Assembly (NCBI RefSeq): GCF_039614725.1
Contig: NZ_CP154859.1
Location: 62,001-126,000 of the forward strand
Direction of reading: 5' to 3'
Source: Thauera sp. JM12B12
GTDB taxonomy: Bacteria > Pseudomonadota > Gammaproteobacteria > Burkholderiales > Rhodocyclaceae
Length of the DNA: 64,000 nt
Below, in pieces: positions 36,469 to 45,185 of this stretch (its first letter is position 1; every line of letters starts with the position of its first letter). Made by a program: the position numbers and the translations under genes. The notes beneath the pieces are model-generated. The model did not search any database. It had not been told where the DNA came from and saw nothing but the letters and a program-made list of their open reading frames with translations.

Positions 36469-36911
36469 GTCGATACCCCTCTTGCGATGAATCGGTCCAC
36501 TGCACTCGCAGGGATTCGGGGGCTCCGAACCGGTGCATTTCCACGTTTCGGTGTGTGCGAATATGCGAATACTTTGGAGACCATGCTAGCAGAGGGGTAT
36601 TGCTCGCGTGCCGGCGAAATCTGATGCAGATCAAAGGATCTGCAAACTTTTCGTCCGCCAGGACAGATCAATAAGAAGCTGCTATTCGAGGATCGAGACG
36701 GGCTATCGGCGAGCGTGCCTTGCGCCGCGAGCGGATTGGGCCTGAGGGGTCCAAGACCGGGCCCGGGGCAGTGTCGCTCGGGCGCGCAGGGCCGCGCTCA
36801 GCCGCGGGGGCGGCGCAGGCGTGGGGGCGGCGCAGGCGTGGGAAGGGCATGCGCGTGAGGGTGAGCGCCGTCGGGGGCGCAGCCGCGGTCATGCCCCCGT
36901 CGGCGGGGCGC
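36469..36911. other. Intergenic region: cytochrome operon promoter and short direct repeat
   Basis: 443 bases between topB and the cytochrome c gene, both leftward. The left half (36469-36670) is less GC-rich and holds the FNR-like site at 36621-36634. The right half contains a 17-base tandem repeat (36804-36820 and 36821-36837, GGGGGCGGCGCAGGC core) and a small GC-rich hairpin directly after the topB stop (GCCCCCG / CGGGGC at 36893-36909). I see no credible gene. Confidence 0.6.
36621..36634 (-). promoter_or_regulatory. FNR/Anr/Dnr-like binding site upstream of the cytochrome operon
   Basis: On the minus strand TTGATCTGCATCAG matches the FNR consensus TTGAT-N4-ATCAA at nine of ten positions. 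It is 153 bases before the cytochrome c start on the correct strand. A -10-like TAGCAT lies about 40 bases further downstream (36588-36583). The spacing to that hexamer is not a standard class II position, so the exact promoter is uncertain. Confidence 0.55.
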
Positions 36912-39479
36912 TCAGCCGGTCTTCTTGCGTGATGCGGTGCGTTTCTGCGCGGGGGCCTCGCCCTCCTGCGCGGCCGCGACTGCGGTCTTGGCACCCGCCT
37001 TCGGCGCCTTGGCCTCGAACTCGAAGCCGACCTTCCCGTCCTTGCCGCGCACCAGGAAGGCGGAAAACTTGCGCCGCGTGCGTGCCGACACGAAGCCCTT
37101 GAGCAAGTCGGTCTTGCCCTCGGTCAGCAGCTTGGCCATCTGCTCGCGCTCGATCGGCTGCTGCAGGATGACCTTGCCGGAGCGGAAATCGCAGCTCTTG
37201 CCCGGGCCGACGGACTTCTCGCACACATAGGCCATGCCGTGCTCGAACACGCGGCTGGCGCATTTGGGGCAGGCACCGATGCTCTCTTGCGCGGAGAAAT
37301 CCACCGCCTCGGCTTCCTCGCCTTCCTTGGGCTGGCCGAAGTCGAAAGTGGGCTGCTTGTCCTCGTTCAACACGATGTCGGCGTTGAACAGACGCCCCAT
37401 CTTGTTGCGGAAGCCGAGCAGCGGCCCGACCTTGCCCTCGCGCAGCAGGGTCTCGATCTCGTCGTACTCGAACTGGCGGCCGGCGACGATCTTCCAGGTG
37501 CTCCAGTCGCAGGCCTGGCAGGCGAACTTCTTGTAGTTCTCCTTCACCACGCCGCCGCACTTCGGGCACGGCGTCTGCAGGGTGACGAACTCGCCGGGCA
37601 CGGTGTCGGACTCGTAGCGCTTGGCGCGCTCGACGACCTCGCGCGTCATCTCGGCGATCTCGTTCATGAAGGCTTCGCGGCTGAGCTTGCCGTGCTCCAT
37701 CTGCGCGAGCTTGTATTCCCAGCCGCCGGTCAGTTCCGGCGAGGTCAGCGCGGTGACGCCCAGGCCCTTCAGCAGCGTGATCAGCGAGAAGGCCTTCGCG
37801 CTCGGGATCAGCTCGCGGCCCTCGCGGTGGATGTACTGCTCGCTGATCAGGCCTTCGATGATCTGCGCGCGTGTCGCCGGGGTGCCGAGGCCGCGCTCGG
37901 CCATCGCCGCGCGCAGCTCCTCGTCGTCGACCATCTTGCCGGCGCCTTCCATGGCGGAGAGCAGCGTGGCTTCGTTGAAGCGCGCCGGCGGCTTGGTCTG
38001 CAGCGCCTTCACCGCGATGTCCTCGGTGGACACCGTCTCGCCCTGCTTCACCGCCACCAGCTGCGGGCCGCCGCCTTCCTTGGCGTCCCCAGGCTTTCCA
38101 TCCTTCTCGTCGCTGGCCGCTTCCTTGCCGTACACCGCCAGCCAGCCCGGATTCACCAGCACCTTGCCCTCGGTCTTGAAGGCCTCGCCCTCGACGCGGG
38201 TGACGCGGGTGGTGATCTGGTACTCGGCCGCCGGGTAGAACACCGCCAGGAAGCGCTTGGTGACCAGGTCGTAGATCTTCCATTCGGCGTCCGACAGGCT
38301 CTTCGGCAGCGCCCCGGTGGGGATGATGGCGAAGTGGTCGGAGATCTTGGCGTTGTTGAAGATGCGCTTGTTGGGCTTCACCCAGCCCTGCTTGGCGATC
38401 TCGTTGGCGAAGGGTGCGTACTGGTCGGGCAGGGTGCGCATGACCTCGCTCACCGTGCCGAGGTAGTCCTCGGGCAGCGCGCGCGCGTCGGTACGCGGGT
38501 AGGTCAGCACCTTGTGCTTCTCGTAAAGCGCCTGCGCCAGCTGCAGGGTGACGCGGGCGGAGAAGCCGAAGCGGCCGTTGGCTTCGCGCTGCAGGCTGGT
38601 GAGGTCGAACAGCAGCGGCGACAGCTGGGTGGAGGGCTTGGCTTCCTCGCTGACGACGCCCGGCTTGCCCGCGCACTTGGCGCGGATGGCCTCGGCCTGG
38701 GCCTTGTCCCACAGGCGGAAGGCGGTGGCGTGCTCGTCGCCCTCGGGGCGCTTGAACTTCTCGTCGAACCAGCGCCCCGGGTACTCGCCGGCGGCGCAGC
38801 CGAAACGCGCCTCGAGCTCCCAGTAGTCGCGCGACTTGAACTTGCGGATCTTGTCCTCGCGCTCGACCACCATCGCCAGCGTCGGCGTCTGCACGCGGCC
38901 CACCGTGGTGAGGTGGAAGCCGCCGGTCTTGGAGTTGAACGCGGTCATCGCGCGCGTGCCGTTGATGCCGATCAGCCAGTCTGATTCGGCGCGGCAGATC
39001 GCCGCGTTGCGCAGGCCCTCGACCTCCTGCGCGGCGCGCAGGTGGGCGAAGCCGTCGCGGATCGCCTGCGCGGTCATCGACTGCAGCCACAGGCGCTGCA
39101 TCGGCTTCTTGCTGCCGGCGTGCTGGGCGATGAAGTTGAAGATCAGCTCGCCTTCGCGGCCCGCGTCACAGGCGTTGATGAGGCCGGTGACGTCCTTGCG
39201 CTTGATCAGCCGGGTGAGCAGCTTGAGCCGGTCCTCGGTCTTCTCGATCGGCCTGACCGCGAAGTGGGGCGGGATCACCGGCAGGTGGGCGAAGGTCCAT
39301 TTGCCGCGCTTGACCTCGAATTCCTCGGGCACGGCGAGCTCGAGAAGGTGGCCGACGGCCGACGACAGCACATAGTCGTCGGACTCGAAGTAGTCCTTCT
39401 CCTTGGTGAAGCCGCCCAGCGCACGGGCGATGTCCTGCGCGACGGAAGGCTTTTCCGCGATGATCAGTTGCTTGCTCAT
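36912..39479 (-). CDS. topB: DNA topoisomerase III
   Basis: An 855-residue type IA topoisomerase that decatenates single-stranded DNA. The Toprim domain begins KQLIIAEKPSVAQDIARALGGF, with the acidic DAGREGELIF. The catalytic tyrosine is in LTYPRTDARALP. The C-terminus has two zinc-ribbon-like segments (CPKCGG...CQACDW and CPKCAS) and a lysine/alanine-rich tail. The length exceeds E. coli TopB (about 650) because of these extensions, which are common in betaproteobacteria. The start at 39479 gives the family N-terminus; the frame extends further upstream without resemblance. It follows smg in the same direction. Confidence 0.95.
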   Translation of the reverse strand: MSKQLIIAEKPSVAQDIARALGGFTKEKDYFESDDYVLSSAVGHLLELAVPEEFEVKRGKWTFAHLPVIPPHFAVRPIEKTEDRLKLLTRLIKRKDVTGLINACDAGREGELIFNFIAQHAGSKKPMQRLWLQSMTAQAIRDGFAHLRAAQEVEGLRNAAICRAESDWLIGINGTRAMTAFNSKTGGFHLTTVGRVQTPTLAMVVEREDKIRKFKSRDYWELEARFGCAAGEYPGRWFDEKFKRPEGDEHATAFRLWDKAQAEAIRAKCAGKPGVVSEEAKPSTQLSPLLFDLTSLQREANGRFGFSARVTLQLAQALYEKHKVLTYPRTDARALPEDYLGTVSEVMRTLPDQYAPFANEIAKQGWVKPNKRIFNNAKISDHFAIIPTGALPKSLSDAEWKIYDLVTKRFLAVFYPAAEYQITTRVTRVEGEAFKTEGKVLVNPGWLAVYGKEAASDEKDGKPGDAKEGGGPQLVAVKQGETVSTEDIAVKALQTKPPARFNEATLLSAMEGAGKMVDDEELRAAMAERGLGTPATRAQIIEGLISEQYIHREGRELIPSAKAFSLITLLKGLGVTALTSPELTGGWEYKLAQMEHGKLSREAFMNEIAEMTREVVERAKRYESDTVPGEFVTLQTPCPKCGGVVKENYKKFACQACDWSTWKIVAGRQFEYDEIETLLREGKVGPLLGFRNKMGRLFNADIVLNEDKQPTFDFGQPKEGEEAEAVDFSAQESIGACPKCASRVFEHGMAYVCEKSVGPGKSCDFRSGKVILQQPIEREQMAKLLTEGKTDLLKGFVSARTRRKFSAFLVRGKDGKVGFEFEAKAPKAGAKTAVAAAQEGEAPAQKRTASRKKTG

Positions 39480-39584
39480 GCTCGGGCTGTAGACGGCATT
39501 CGCGCCGATGGCGGCGCGGGGGTTCGGAAGCGGCGGATGATACGGACGGCAGGCTTGCGCGTGCAAGACGGGCGGATTGACCGT

Positions 39585-40055
39585 TCAATGCACGATCGGT
39601 TCGTAGCCCCAGTCGTCCTCTTCGGTGAGGAGCTCGTCGACCATCAGCGTGTCGATCGGCTCCTCCTGCTGCCACAGCACCATCAGCACGATGACCTTGA
39701 GGCGGTTGAGCGTGATGCTGAAGTCGGTGAGTGCCATCGCGCGCTCGATGATCAGCTCGCGGTGCGCGGGGCTGAGCACCCCGGCGCTCTCGAGCAGGCT
39801 CAGGAAGCCGCGGCAGCGGGCGTCGAGCCGCGCGTGCTCGTCGTCGGCGTAGATGCGCACCGAGCCCGCGCTGGGCGCGATGCCCGGATGAATGTCGCGC
39901 GCCACCCGGCGCAGGCCCGAGAGCCACTCCAGCGCTTCGGAGATTTCCTCCTCCTCGAAGCCGGCGGCCGACAGCTTGCGGGTGAGCTGGTCGGGTTCCG
40001 GGCAGGCGTCGGCGTGGATGTAGCTTTCGAAGAGGTATACGAGGATGTCGAACAA
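39585..40055 (-). CDS. smg: Smg family protein (DUF494)
   Basis: A 156-residue protein with the Smg N-terminus MFDILVYLFESYIHADA and the C-terminal LKVIVLMVLWQQEEPIDTL. The family is conserved beside dprA in proteobacteria; its biochemical role is unknown. The position between dprA and topB matches that context. It is probably co-transcribed with dprA across a gap of about 150 bases. Confidence 0.92.
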   Translation of the reverse strand: MFDILVYLFESYIHADACPEPDQLTRKLSAAGFEEEEISEALEWLSGLRRVARDIHPGIAPSAGSVRIYADDEHARLDARCRGFLSLLESAGVLSPAHRELIIERAMALTDFSITLNRLKVIVLMVLWQQEEPIDTLMVDELLTEEDDWGYEPIVH

Positions 40056-40208
40056 AACGGCCTCTTGTCGATTCGGCGGGGGCAGGGGATCCGGGGGCGC
40101 CCGGTAGGCCCGCTTCGGCCGGCAACGGCGGCCTTCGCCCGGGGGCGTGAGCGCGGCGTCGCGGTCGTGTGTGCGTCTGTTGTATGCGGTGGCGGCGAAG
40201 GGGCCGAT

Positions 40209-41384
40209 TCAGGTGCGCTGGAAGCGTCCGCCCGGCATGCGCGCAAGGTGTCCGTCCAGCTCGAGTGGCAGCAGGATGGCGTAGAGGGCATCGACCGTCA
40301 AGCCGGAGCGGGCGGCGAGCGTGTCGATGTCCACCGGGTCGTGCCCGATCAGCGCGAGCACCTGCGCGGTCTCGTCATCGAGTGCCAGATGCGCCTGTGC
40401 AACCGACGCCGGGGGCGTGGCCACGGTTCGCGTCGTCCGTCGGCCCTGGGGTTTCGGTTGCGGGGTGGGCGCGGGCCAGCCGAGCCGGCCGCGCAGTTCC
40501 TCGATCACGTCCTCGGCGGTCTCGACCAGCTTGGCGCCCTCGCGGATCAGGCGGTGGCAGCCGCGCGCAAGGGGCGAATGGATCGAGCCTGGAATCGCGA
40601 ACACCTCGCGCCCGCTCTCGGTGGCGAGGCGGGCGGTGATCAGCGAGCCGCTGCCCAGCGCCGCCTCGACCACCAGCACGCCCTGGGCGAGTCCGGCGAT
40701 GATGCGGTTGCGGCGCGGAAAGTTGTGCTGCAGCGGCGGGGTGCCGAGCGGGAACTCGCTGACGATCGCGCCCGCGCTGGCGATGTCGCGGGCCAGGGCG
40801 GCGTTGCGCGCAGGGTAGATGCGGTCGATGCCGGTGCCGATCACCGCGACCGTACCGCCGGCCGCCGCGCCGCCGGCGAGCGCGCCGCGATGGGCTGCAG
40901 CATCGATGCCCAGCGCCAGCCCGCTGACGATGGTGAGACCGGCTTCGGCCAGGCTGCGCGCGAAGGCGGCGGCATTGACCTCGCCCTGGGCGGTCGCCGA
41001 GCGCGCGCCGACGAGCGCGATCGCCGGGCGCTGCAGCAGCGCTGGGTCGCCCTTCACGTAAAGCAGGATGGGTGGGTCGGCGATGTCGAGCAGGCTGCGC
41101 GGGTAGGCTTCGTCGGCGAGCGTCAGGATGTGGCTGCCCGGTTCGGCAGCCCAGGCCAGCGTGCGCGCGATGGCGTCGTCCTGCCGTGCCGACAGCACTG
41201 CATCGGCCAGTTCGCGGCCGACCACGCCGGCCAGCGCGCTGCGGCCGGCAGCGAAGACGTGGCGCGGCAGCCCGAAGGCGGCGAGCAGGCTGCGCTGGCG
41301 CTCGGCACCGAGGCCCGGGACCGCGCTCAGGCGCAGCCAGTCGGCGAGTTCGTCGGCGGCCGCGTTCGGGCTTGCGGTGGACAA
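40209..41384 (-). CDS. dprA: DNA-processing protein DprA
   Basis: A 391-residue protein that protects incoming single-stranded DNA and loads RecA during natural transformation. An N-terminal helix-hairpin-helix (SAVPGLGAERQRSLLAAFG) is followed by the Rossmann-like core: VGARSATAQGEV, SGLALGIDAAAHRGAL, FPRRNRIIAGLAQGVLVVEA and SGREVFAIPGSI. The C-terminal winged helix (about 325-390) is present. It is downstream of the LysM gene by 22 bases. Other competence genes are not in the window. Confidence 0.95.
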   Translation of the reverse strand: MSTASPNAAADELADWLRLSAVPGLGAERQRSLLAAFGLPRHVFAAGRSALAGVVGRELADAVLSARQDDAIARTLAWAAEPGSHILTLADEAYPRSLLDIADPPILLYVKGDPALLQRPAIALVGARSATAQGEVNAAAFARSLAEAGLTIVSGLALGIDAAAHRGALAGGAAAGGTVAVIGTGIDRIYPARNAALARDIASAGAIVSEFPLGTPPLQHNFPRRNRIIAGLAQGVLVVEAALGSGSLITARLATESGREVFAIPGSIHSPLARGCHRLIREGAKLVETAEDVIEELRGRLGWPAPTPQPKPQGRRTTRTVATPPASVAQAHLALDDETAQVLALIGHDPVDIDTLAARSGLTVDALYAILLPLELDGHLARMPGGRFQRT

Positions 41385-41406
41385 GAGGTGAGCCGGGCGG
41401 CGCCGA

Positions 41407-42444
41407 TCAGGGCTTGCGGACCGCGTCGGCGATCGTCACCGGACCGTCGGATTCCATCACCAGTGCGTACGAGACGCGCTCGAAGACGCGGAAGACGAAC
41501 ACGACGCCGTAGCGCTTTTCCGGCAACTGGTAGGTCTCCTTGCCGCCCTCGCCGCGGTACTCGGCGGTGCCGCGGTTGCGGAACAGCGACAGCACATGGC
41601 CGCGCTCCAGGCCATCGCGCTCGCCGACGCTGAGCGCCACCACGTGGAGGCGGCCGGTCTCGCTCACGCCACGATGGATGCTGATGACGCGGCCCTCGAC
41701 CGCCTGTTCGGGCGCATGGGGGGCATAGGAGAACACGCTCGGGCGCTCGCTCGGCATCATCAGGTCACCGACGCCGATTTCCTCCACCGCGGATACGATC
41801 TCCAGCGTGGTCGGTTCGCCGCGCTCGGTGACGCGGGCGGTGCCGAGATAGGCGGCTTCCCAGGCGATGGTCTCCCGCGTGACCGGATCCTCGAGCGGAC
41901 GCGCGGGGCGGTAGATGTGCCACACATCGGTGTCGGGATCGACGTTCTTGGCGAACACCGTGTCGCCCGAACCGGTCAGCACGCGGCTGGTCTCGGTGGC
42001 GATGATGGTGGCCGACCCGTCCAGCCGCGGCTGGTCGACCACCAGCGGGCGATTGAGGAAGGGTTCGATCACCTGCAAGGGGATGCTCGGCACGGCGCTC
42101 TCGAGCTGCTCGGTGTAGACCTTCGGCTGCAGCCGGTCCGACTGCGTGCCGCCGCCGACGCGGCGACCCACGGACAGCCACGGACCGCTGCGATCGAGCA
42201 GGATGACCTGGCCGGGATAGATGAGGTGCGGGTTGCGGATCTGGTCGCGGTTCAGTCGCCAGACTTCGGGCCAGCGCCAGGGTTCCTGCAGGAAGCGGCC
42301 GGAGATGTCCCACAGCGTGTCGCCGCGCACCACCGTGTAGCTGTCGGGCGCGTTGTCGGCGAGGCGCACGCCGGACTGGGCATGGGCGCTTGCGCCGAGC
42401 AGCGTGGCGAAGCCGACGAGCAGAGGGAATATAATTCGGATCAT
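41407..42444 (-). CDS. Secreted LysM-domain protein
   Basis: A 345-residue protein with a signal peptide ending SAHAQ. One LysM domain sits at about residues 34-85 (YTVVRGDTLWDISGRFLQEPWRWPEVW and IYPGQVILL), followed by a longer region of unknown fold with a glycine-poor beta pattern. LysM proteins bind peptidoglycan. The family is regularly encoded between dprA and def in betaproteobacteria. The start at 42444 has GGAAG upstream. It is divergent from def, with a shared intergenic promoter region of 193 bases. Confidence 0.88.
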   Translation of the reverse strand: MIRIIFPLLVGFATLLGASAHAQSGVRLADNAPDSYTVVRGDTLWDISGRFLQEPWRWPEVWRLNRDQIRNPHLIYPGQVILLDRSGPWLSVGRRVGGGTQSDRLQPKVYTEQLESAVPSIPLQVIEPFLNRPLVVDQPRLDGSATIIATETSRVLTGSGDTVFAKNVDPDTDVWHIYRPARPLEDPVTRETIAWEAAYLGTARVTERGEPTTLEIVSAVEEIGVGDLMMPSERPSVFSYAPHAPEQAVEGRVISIHRGVSETGRLHVVALSVGERDGLERGHVLSLFRNRGTAEYRGEGGKETYQLPEKRYGVVFVFRVFERVSYALVMESDGPVTIADAVRKP

Positions 42445-42637
42445 TGTTCGCTTCCGTTCGTGGCGGAACAGGCCGGGCCGGGCCCGGAACGCCGCATGCT
42501 GGTGGGGGTCGAAGCCGTCAACGACGAAAGTCGCGGACGCCTCCGCGACCTGCTCCGATATCCCGTCGTAATACATGCCGATGCATGTGAAACCGCTCGA
42601 AATTCTGCACTTAAAGGCTTAACGCAGCAAGGCATTC

Positions 42638-43141
42638 ATGGCTCTCCTACCCATTCTCCGCTACCCCGATCCCCGTCTTCACACGGTCGCCCGACCGGTC
42701 GCCGAGGTCAATGACGAAATCCGGCAGCTGGTGCAAGACATGGCCGAAACCATGTACGAAGCGCCCGGCATCGGGCTCGCCGCCACCCAGGTCAACGTTC
42801 ACCAGCGCGTGGTCGTGATCGACGTGAGCGAGGACAAATCCGGCCTAATGGCACTGATCAACCCCGAAATCATCGAGCGCGACGGTGAGCAGGTGTGCGA
42901 GGAGGGTTGTCTGTCCGTACCCGGAATCTACGAGAAGGTGACGCGTGCCGAGCGTGTGAAAGTTCGCGCCCTGAACGAAAAAGGCGAATCCCGCGAGTTC
43001 GAGGCCGATGGTCTGCTCGCCGTATGCGTCCAGCACGAGATCGATCACCTCGATGGAAAGGTCTTCGTGGAGTACCTGTCGCAGCTCAAGCTCGGTCGCA
43101 TCAAGGCCAAGCTGGCCAAGAAAGCGCGCATCACCGCGTGA
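42638..43141 (+). CDS. def: Peptide deformylase
   Basis: A 167-residue iron-dependent enzyme that removes the formyl group from nascent proteins. All three motifs are present: [18 protein letters not shown] and QHEIDHLDG, with metal ligands Cys and two His. It overlaps fmt by one base (TGATG), a conserved pair that adds and removes formyl groups. No SD is obvious, but the start fits the family. Confidence 0.98.
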   Translation: MALLPILRYPDPRLHTVARPVAEVNDEIRQLVQDMAETMYEAPGIGLAATQVNVHQRVVVIDVSEDKSGLMALINPEIIERDGEQVCEEGCLSVPGIYEKVTRAERVKVRALNEKGESREFEADGLLAVCVQHEIDHLDGKVFVEYLSQLKLGRIKAKLAKKARITA

Positions 43142-44100
43142 TGGGTACCGCTCAGACCCCGGCCGCACTGCGCGTCGCCTTCGCCGGCACGCCCGAATTC
43201 GCCGCGCAGGCGCTGCAGGCCCTGCTCGACGCCGGCTACCCGGTGCCGCTGGTGCTTACCCAGCCCGACCGCCCCGCCGGGCGCGGCATGAAGCTCTCGC
43301 CGAGTCCGGTCAAGCAGCTTGCGCTTGCGCGCGGGCTCGAGGTCGACCAGCCCGAGAAGCTGCGCACCGAGGAGCAGCGTGCGCGCCTCGCCGCCTGCGC
43401 GCCCGACGTGCTGGTGGTGGCCGCCTACGGGCTCATCCTGCCGCCGGCCGTGCTCGCCCTGCCGCGCCTGGGCTGCATCAACATCCACGCCTCGCTGTTG
43501 CCGCGCTGGCGCGGCGCGGCGCCGATCCACCGCGCGATCGAGGCCGGCGACACCGAGACCGGCATCACCATCATGCAGATGGACGAAGGCCTGGACACCG
43601 GCGCGATGCTGCTTCGGCGGGCGCTCCCCATCCAGCCGACGGATAGCACCGCCAGCCTGCACGACCGCCTGGCGGTGCTCGGCGGCGAATGCATCGTCGA
43701 GGCGCTGGCCGCGCTTCAGCGTGGCGCGCTGGTCGCCGTCCCGCAACCTGAGGCGGGGGTGACCTACGCTGCGAAGATCGGCCGCGCCGAGGCCGCCATC
43801 GACTGGAGACGCCCGGCGCTGGAACTCGAGCGTGCGATGCGCGCCTTCGATCCCTTTCCCGGCGCCGCCGCCGTCCTGCGCGACACGGTGGTGAAATGCT
43901 GGTCGGGCAAGGTCGTGCCGGGCGTGGGCGAGCCCGGCACCGTGCTCGCGGTCGACGCCGAGGGCATCACGGTCGCCTGCGGCCGCGACGCACTGCGTTG
44001 CACGGTGTTACAGCGCCCCGGCAGCAAGCGCCTGCCTGCGGGGGAATTCGTGCGCGGATTCCCGGTCTCTGTCGGCGAACGCTTCGACATGCCGGGCTGA
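43141..44100 (+). CDS. fmt: Methionyl-tRNA formyltransferase
   Basis: A 319-residue enzyme that formylates initiator Met-tRNA using 10-formyl-THF. The catalytic region [21 protein letters not shown] and the SKLL-like loop [18 protein letters not shown] are intact, as is the C-terminal OB-fold domain. It begins within the def stop codon. A REP palindrome follows the gene. Confidence 0.98.
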   Translation: MGTAQTPAALRVAFAGTPEFAAQALQALLDAGYPVPLVLTQPDRPAGRGMKLSPSPVKQLALARGLEVDQPEKLRTEEQRARLAACAPDVLVVAAYGLILPPAVLALPRLGCINIHASLLPRWRGAAPIHRAIEAGDTETGITIMQMDEGLDTGAMLLRRALPIQPTDSTASLHDRLAVLGGECIVEALAALQRGALVAVPQPEAGVTYAAKIGRAEAAIDWRRPALELERAMRAFDPFPGAAAVLRDTVVKCWSGKVVPGVGEPGTVLAVDAEGITVACGRDALRCTVLQRPGSKRLPAGEFVRGFPVSVGERFDMPG

Positions 44101-44124
44101 CTCGGTCGGACGGTAGCAACCGTC

Positions 44125-44196
44125 CCGTGGGAGCGGGCTTGCCCGCGAAAGTCGCGGCCGGAAACGCCGGATTCGCGGGCAAGCCCGCTCCCACGG
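44125..44196. repeat. REP inverted repeat between fmt and htpX
   Basis: Perfect 25-base arms at 44125-44149 and 44172-44196, with core GGGAGCGGGCTTGCCCGCGAA and a 22-base loop. It matches the copies at 20021 and 22861 base for base in the arms that they share. Confidence 0.9.
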
Positions 44197-44219
44197 AGGC
44201 CGGTCCGGTGTGCGCAGCC

Positions 44220-44248
44220 CTTGTATTCGTCCCCGAGGGGCCCAAACT
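44220..44248 (+). promoter_or_regulatory. Possible heat-shock (sigma-32) promoter of htpX
   Basis: CTTGTA at 44220-44225 and CCCAAACT at 44241-44248, separated by 15 bases, resemble the sigma-32 elements CTTGAA and CCCCATNT. The gene downstream is a known heat-shock protease in other bacteria. The match is partial. Confidence 0.3.
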
Positions 44249-44285
44249 AAGCTCAAGAATCAATTTTTTCAGGAAGGATTCCGCA

Positions 44286-45125
44286 ATGTTCGGAAACTGG
44301 ATTAAGACCACCATCCTCATGGCCGGCATCGTCGCCCTGTTCGGCGCTATGGGCGCGGCCATCGGCGGCCAGCAGGGCATGCTGATCGCGCTCGTCGTCG
44401 GTGGCGCGATGAATTTCTGGGCCTACTGGTTCTCGGACAAGGCCGTGCTCAAGATGTACAAGGCGCGCGAGGTCGATGCCGCGTCCTCGCCCTACCTGTA
44501 CAACATGGTGCGCGAGCTCGCCCAGCGCGCCGAACTGCCGATGCCCAAGGTCTACATCATCGACGAGGCCCAGCCCAACGCCTTCGCCACCGGCCGCAAC
44601 CCGGAGAACGCCGCGGTCGCCGCCACCACCGGCATCATGCGCATGCTTTCCGAGCGCGAGCTGCGCGGCGTGATGGCGCACGAGCTGGCGCACGTGAAGA
44701 ACCGCGACATCCTGATCTCGACCATCTCGGCGACCATCGCCGGTGCGATCTCGATGCTGGCCAACTTCGGCATGTTCTTCGGCGGCCGTGACGGCGAGGA
44801 CCGCCCCAACCCGGTGGTATCGATCGCGATGATGATCCTCGCGCCGCTCGCCGGCATGGTCATCCAGATGGCGATCAGCCGCACCCGCGAGTTCGGCGCC
44901 GACCGCGGCGGCGCGGAGATCTCCGGCGACCCCGAGGCGCTCGCCGCCGCGCTCGCCAAGATCGACGCCTACGCCCGCGGCATCCCGATGCACACCGCCG
45001 AGCAGCATCCCGAGACCGCGCAGATGATGATCATGAACCCGCTCTCGGGCGGCGGCCTGCGCGGGCTGTTCTCCACCCACCCCTCCACGCAGGAGCGCAT
45101 CGCCCGCCTGCGCGCGATGCGCTGA
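44286..45125 (+). CDS. htpX: Membrane zinc metalloprotease HtpX
   Basis: A 279-residue inner-membrane M48 protease that degrades misfolded membrane proteins. Two N-terminal transmembrane helices (about 8-28 and 33-52) precede the zinc motif [10 protein letters not shown], with the third ligand in [12 protein letters not shown]. Two further hydrophobic segments lie between these motifs. The end matches the family: [14 protein letters not shown]. The ATG at 44286 has AAGGAT upstream. Confidence 0.97.
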   Translation: MFGNWIKTTILMAGIVALFGAMGAAIGGQQGMLIALVVGGAMNFWAYWFSDKAVLKMYKAREVDAASSPYLYNMVRELAQRAELPMPKVYIIDEAQPNAFATGRNPENAAVAATTGIMRMLSERELRGVMAHELAHVKNRDILISTISATIAGAISMLANFGMFFGGRDGEDRPNPVVSIAMMILAPLAGMVIQMAISRTREFGADRGGAEISGDPEALAAALAKIDAYARGIPMHTAEQHPETAQMMIMNPLSGGGLRGLFSTHPSTQERIARLRAMR

Positions 45126-45185
45126 CCGGGGGGCGCGGGTCGTCCGCCTGCCGCAGCGCCGCCCCGCGCCTGCCGCGAGTGCGCC

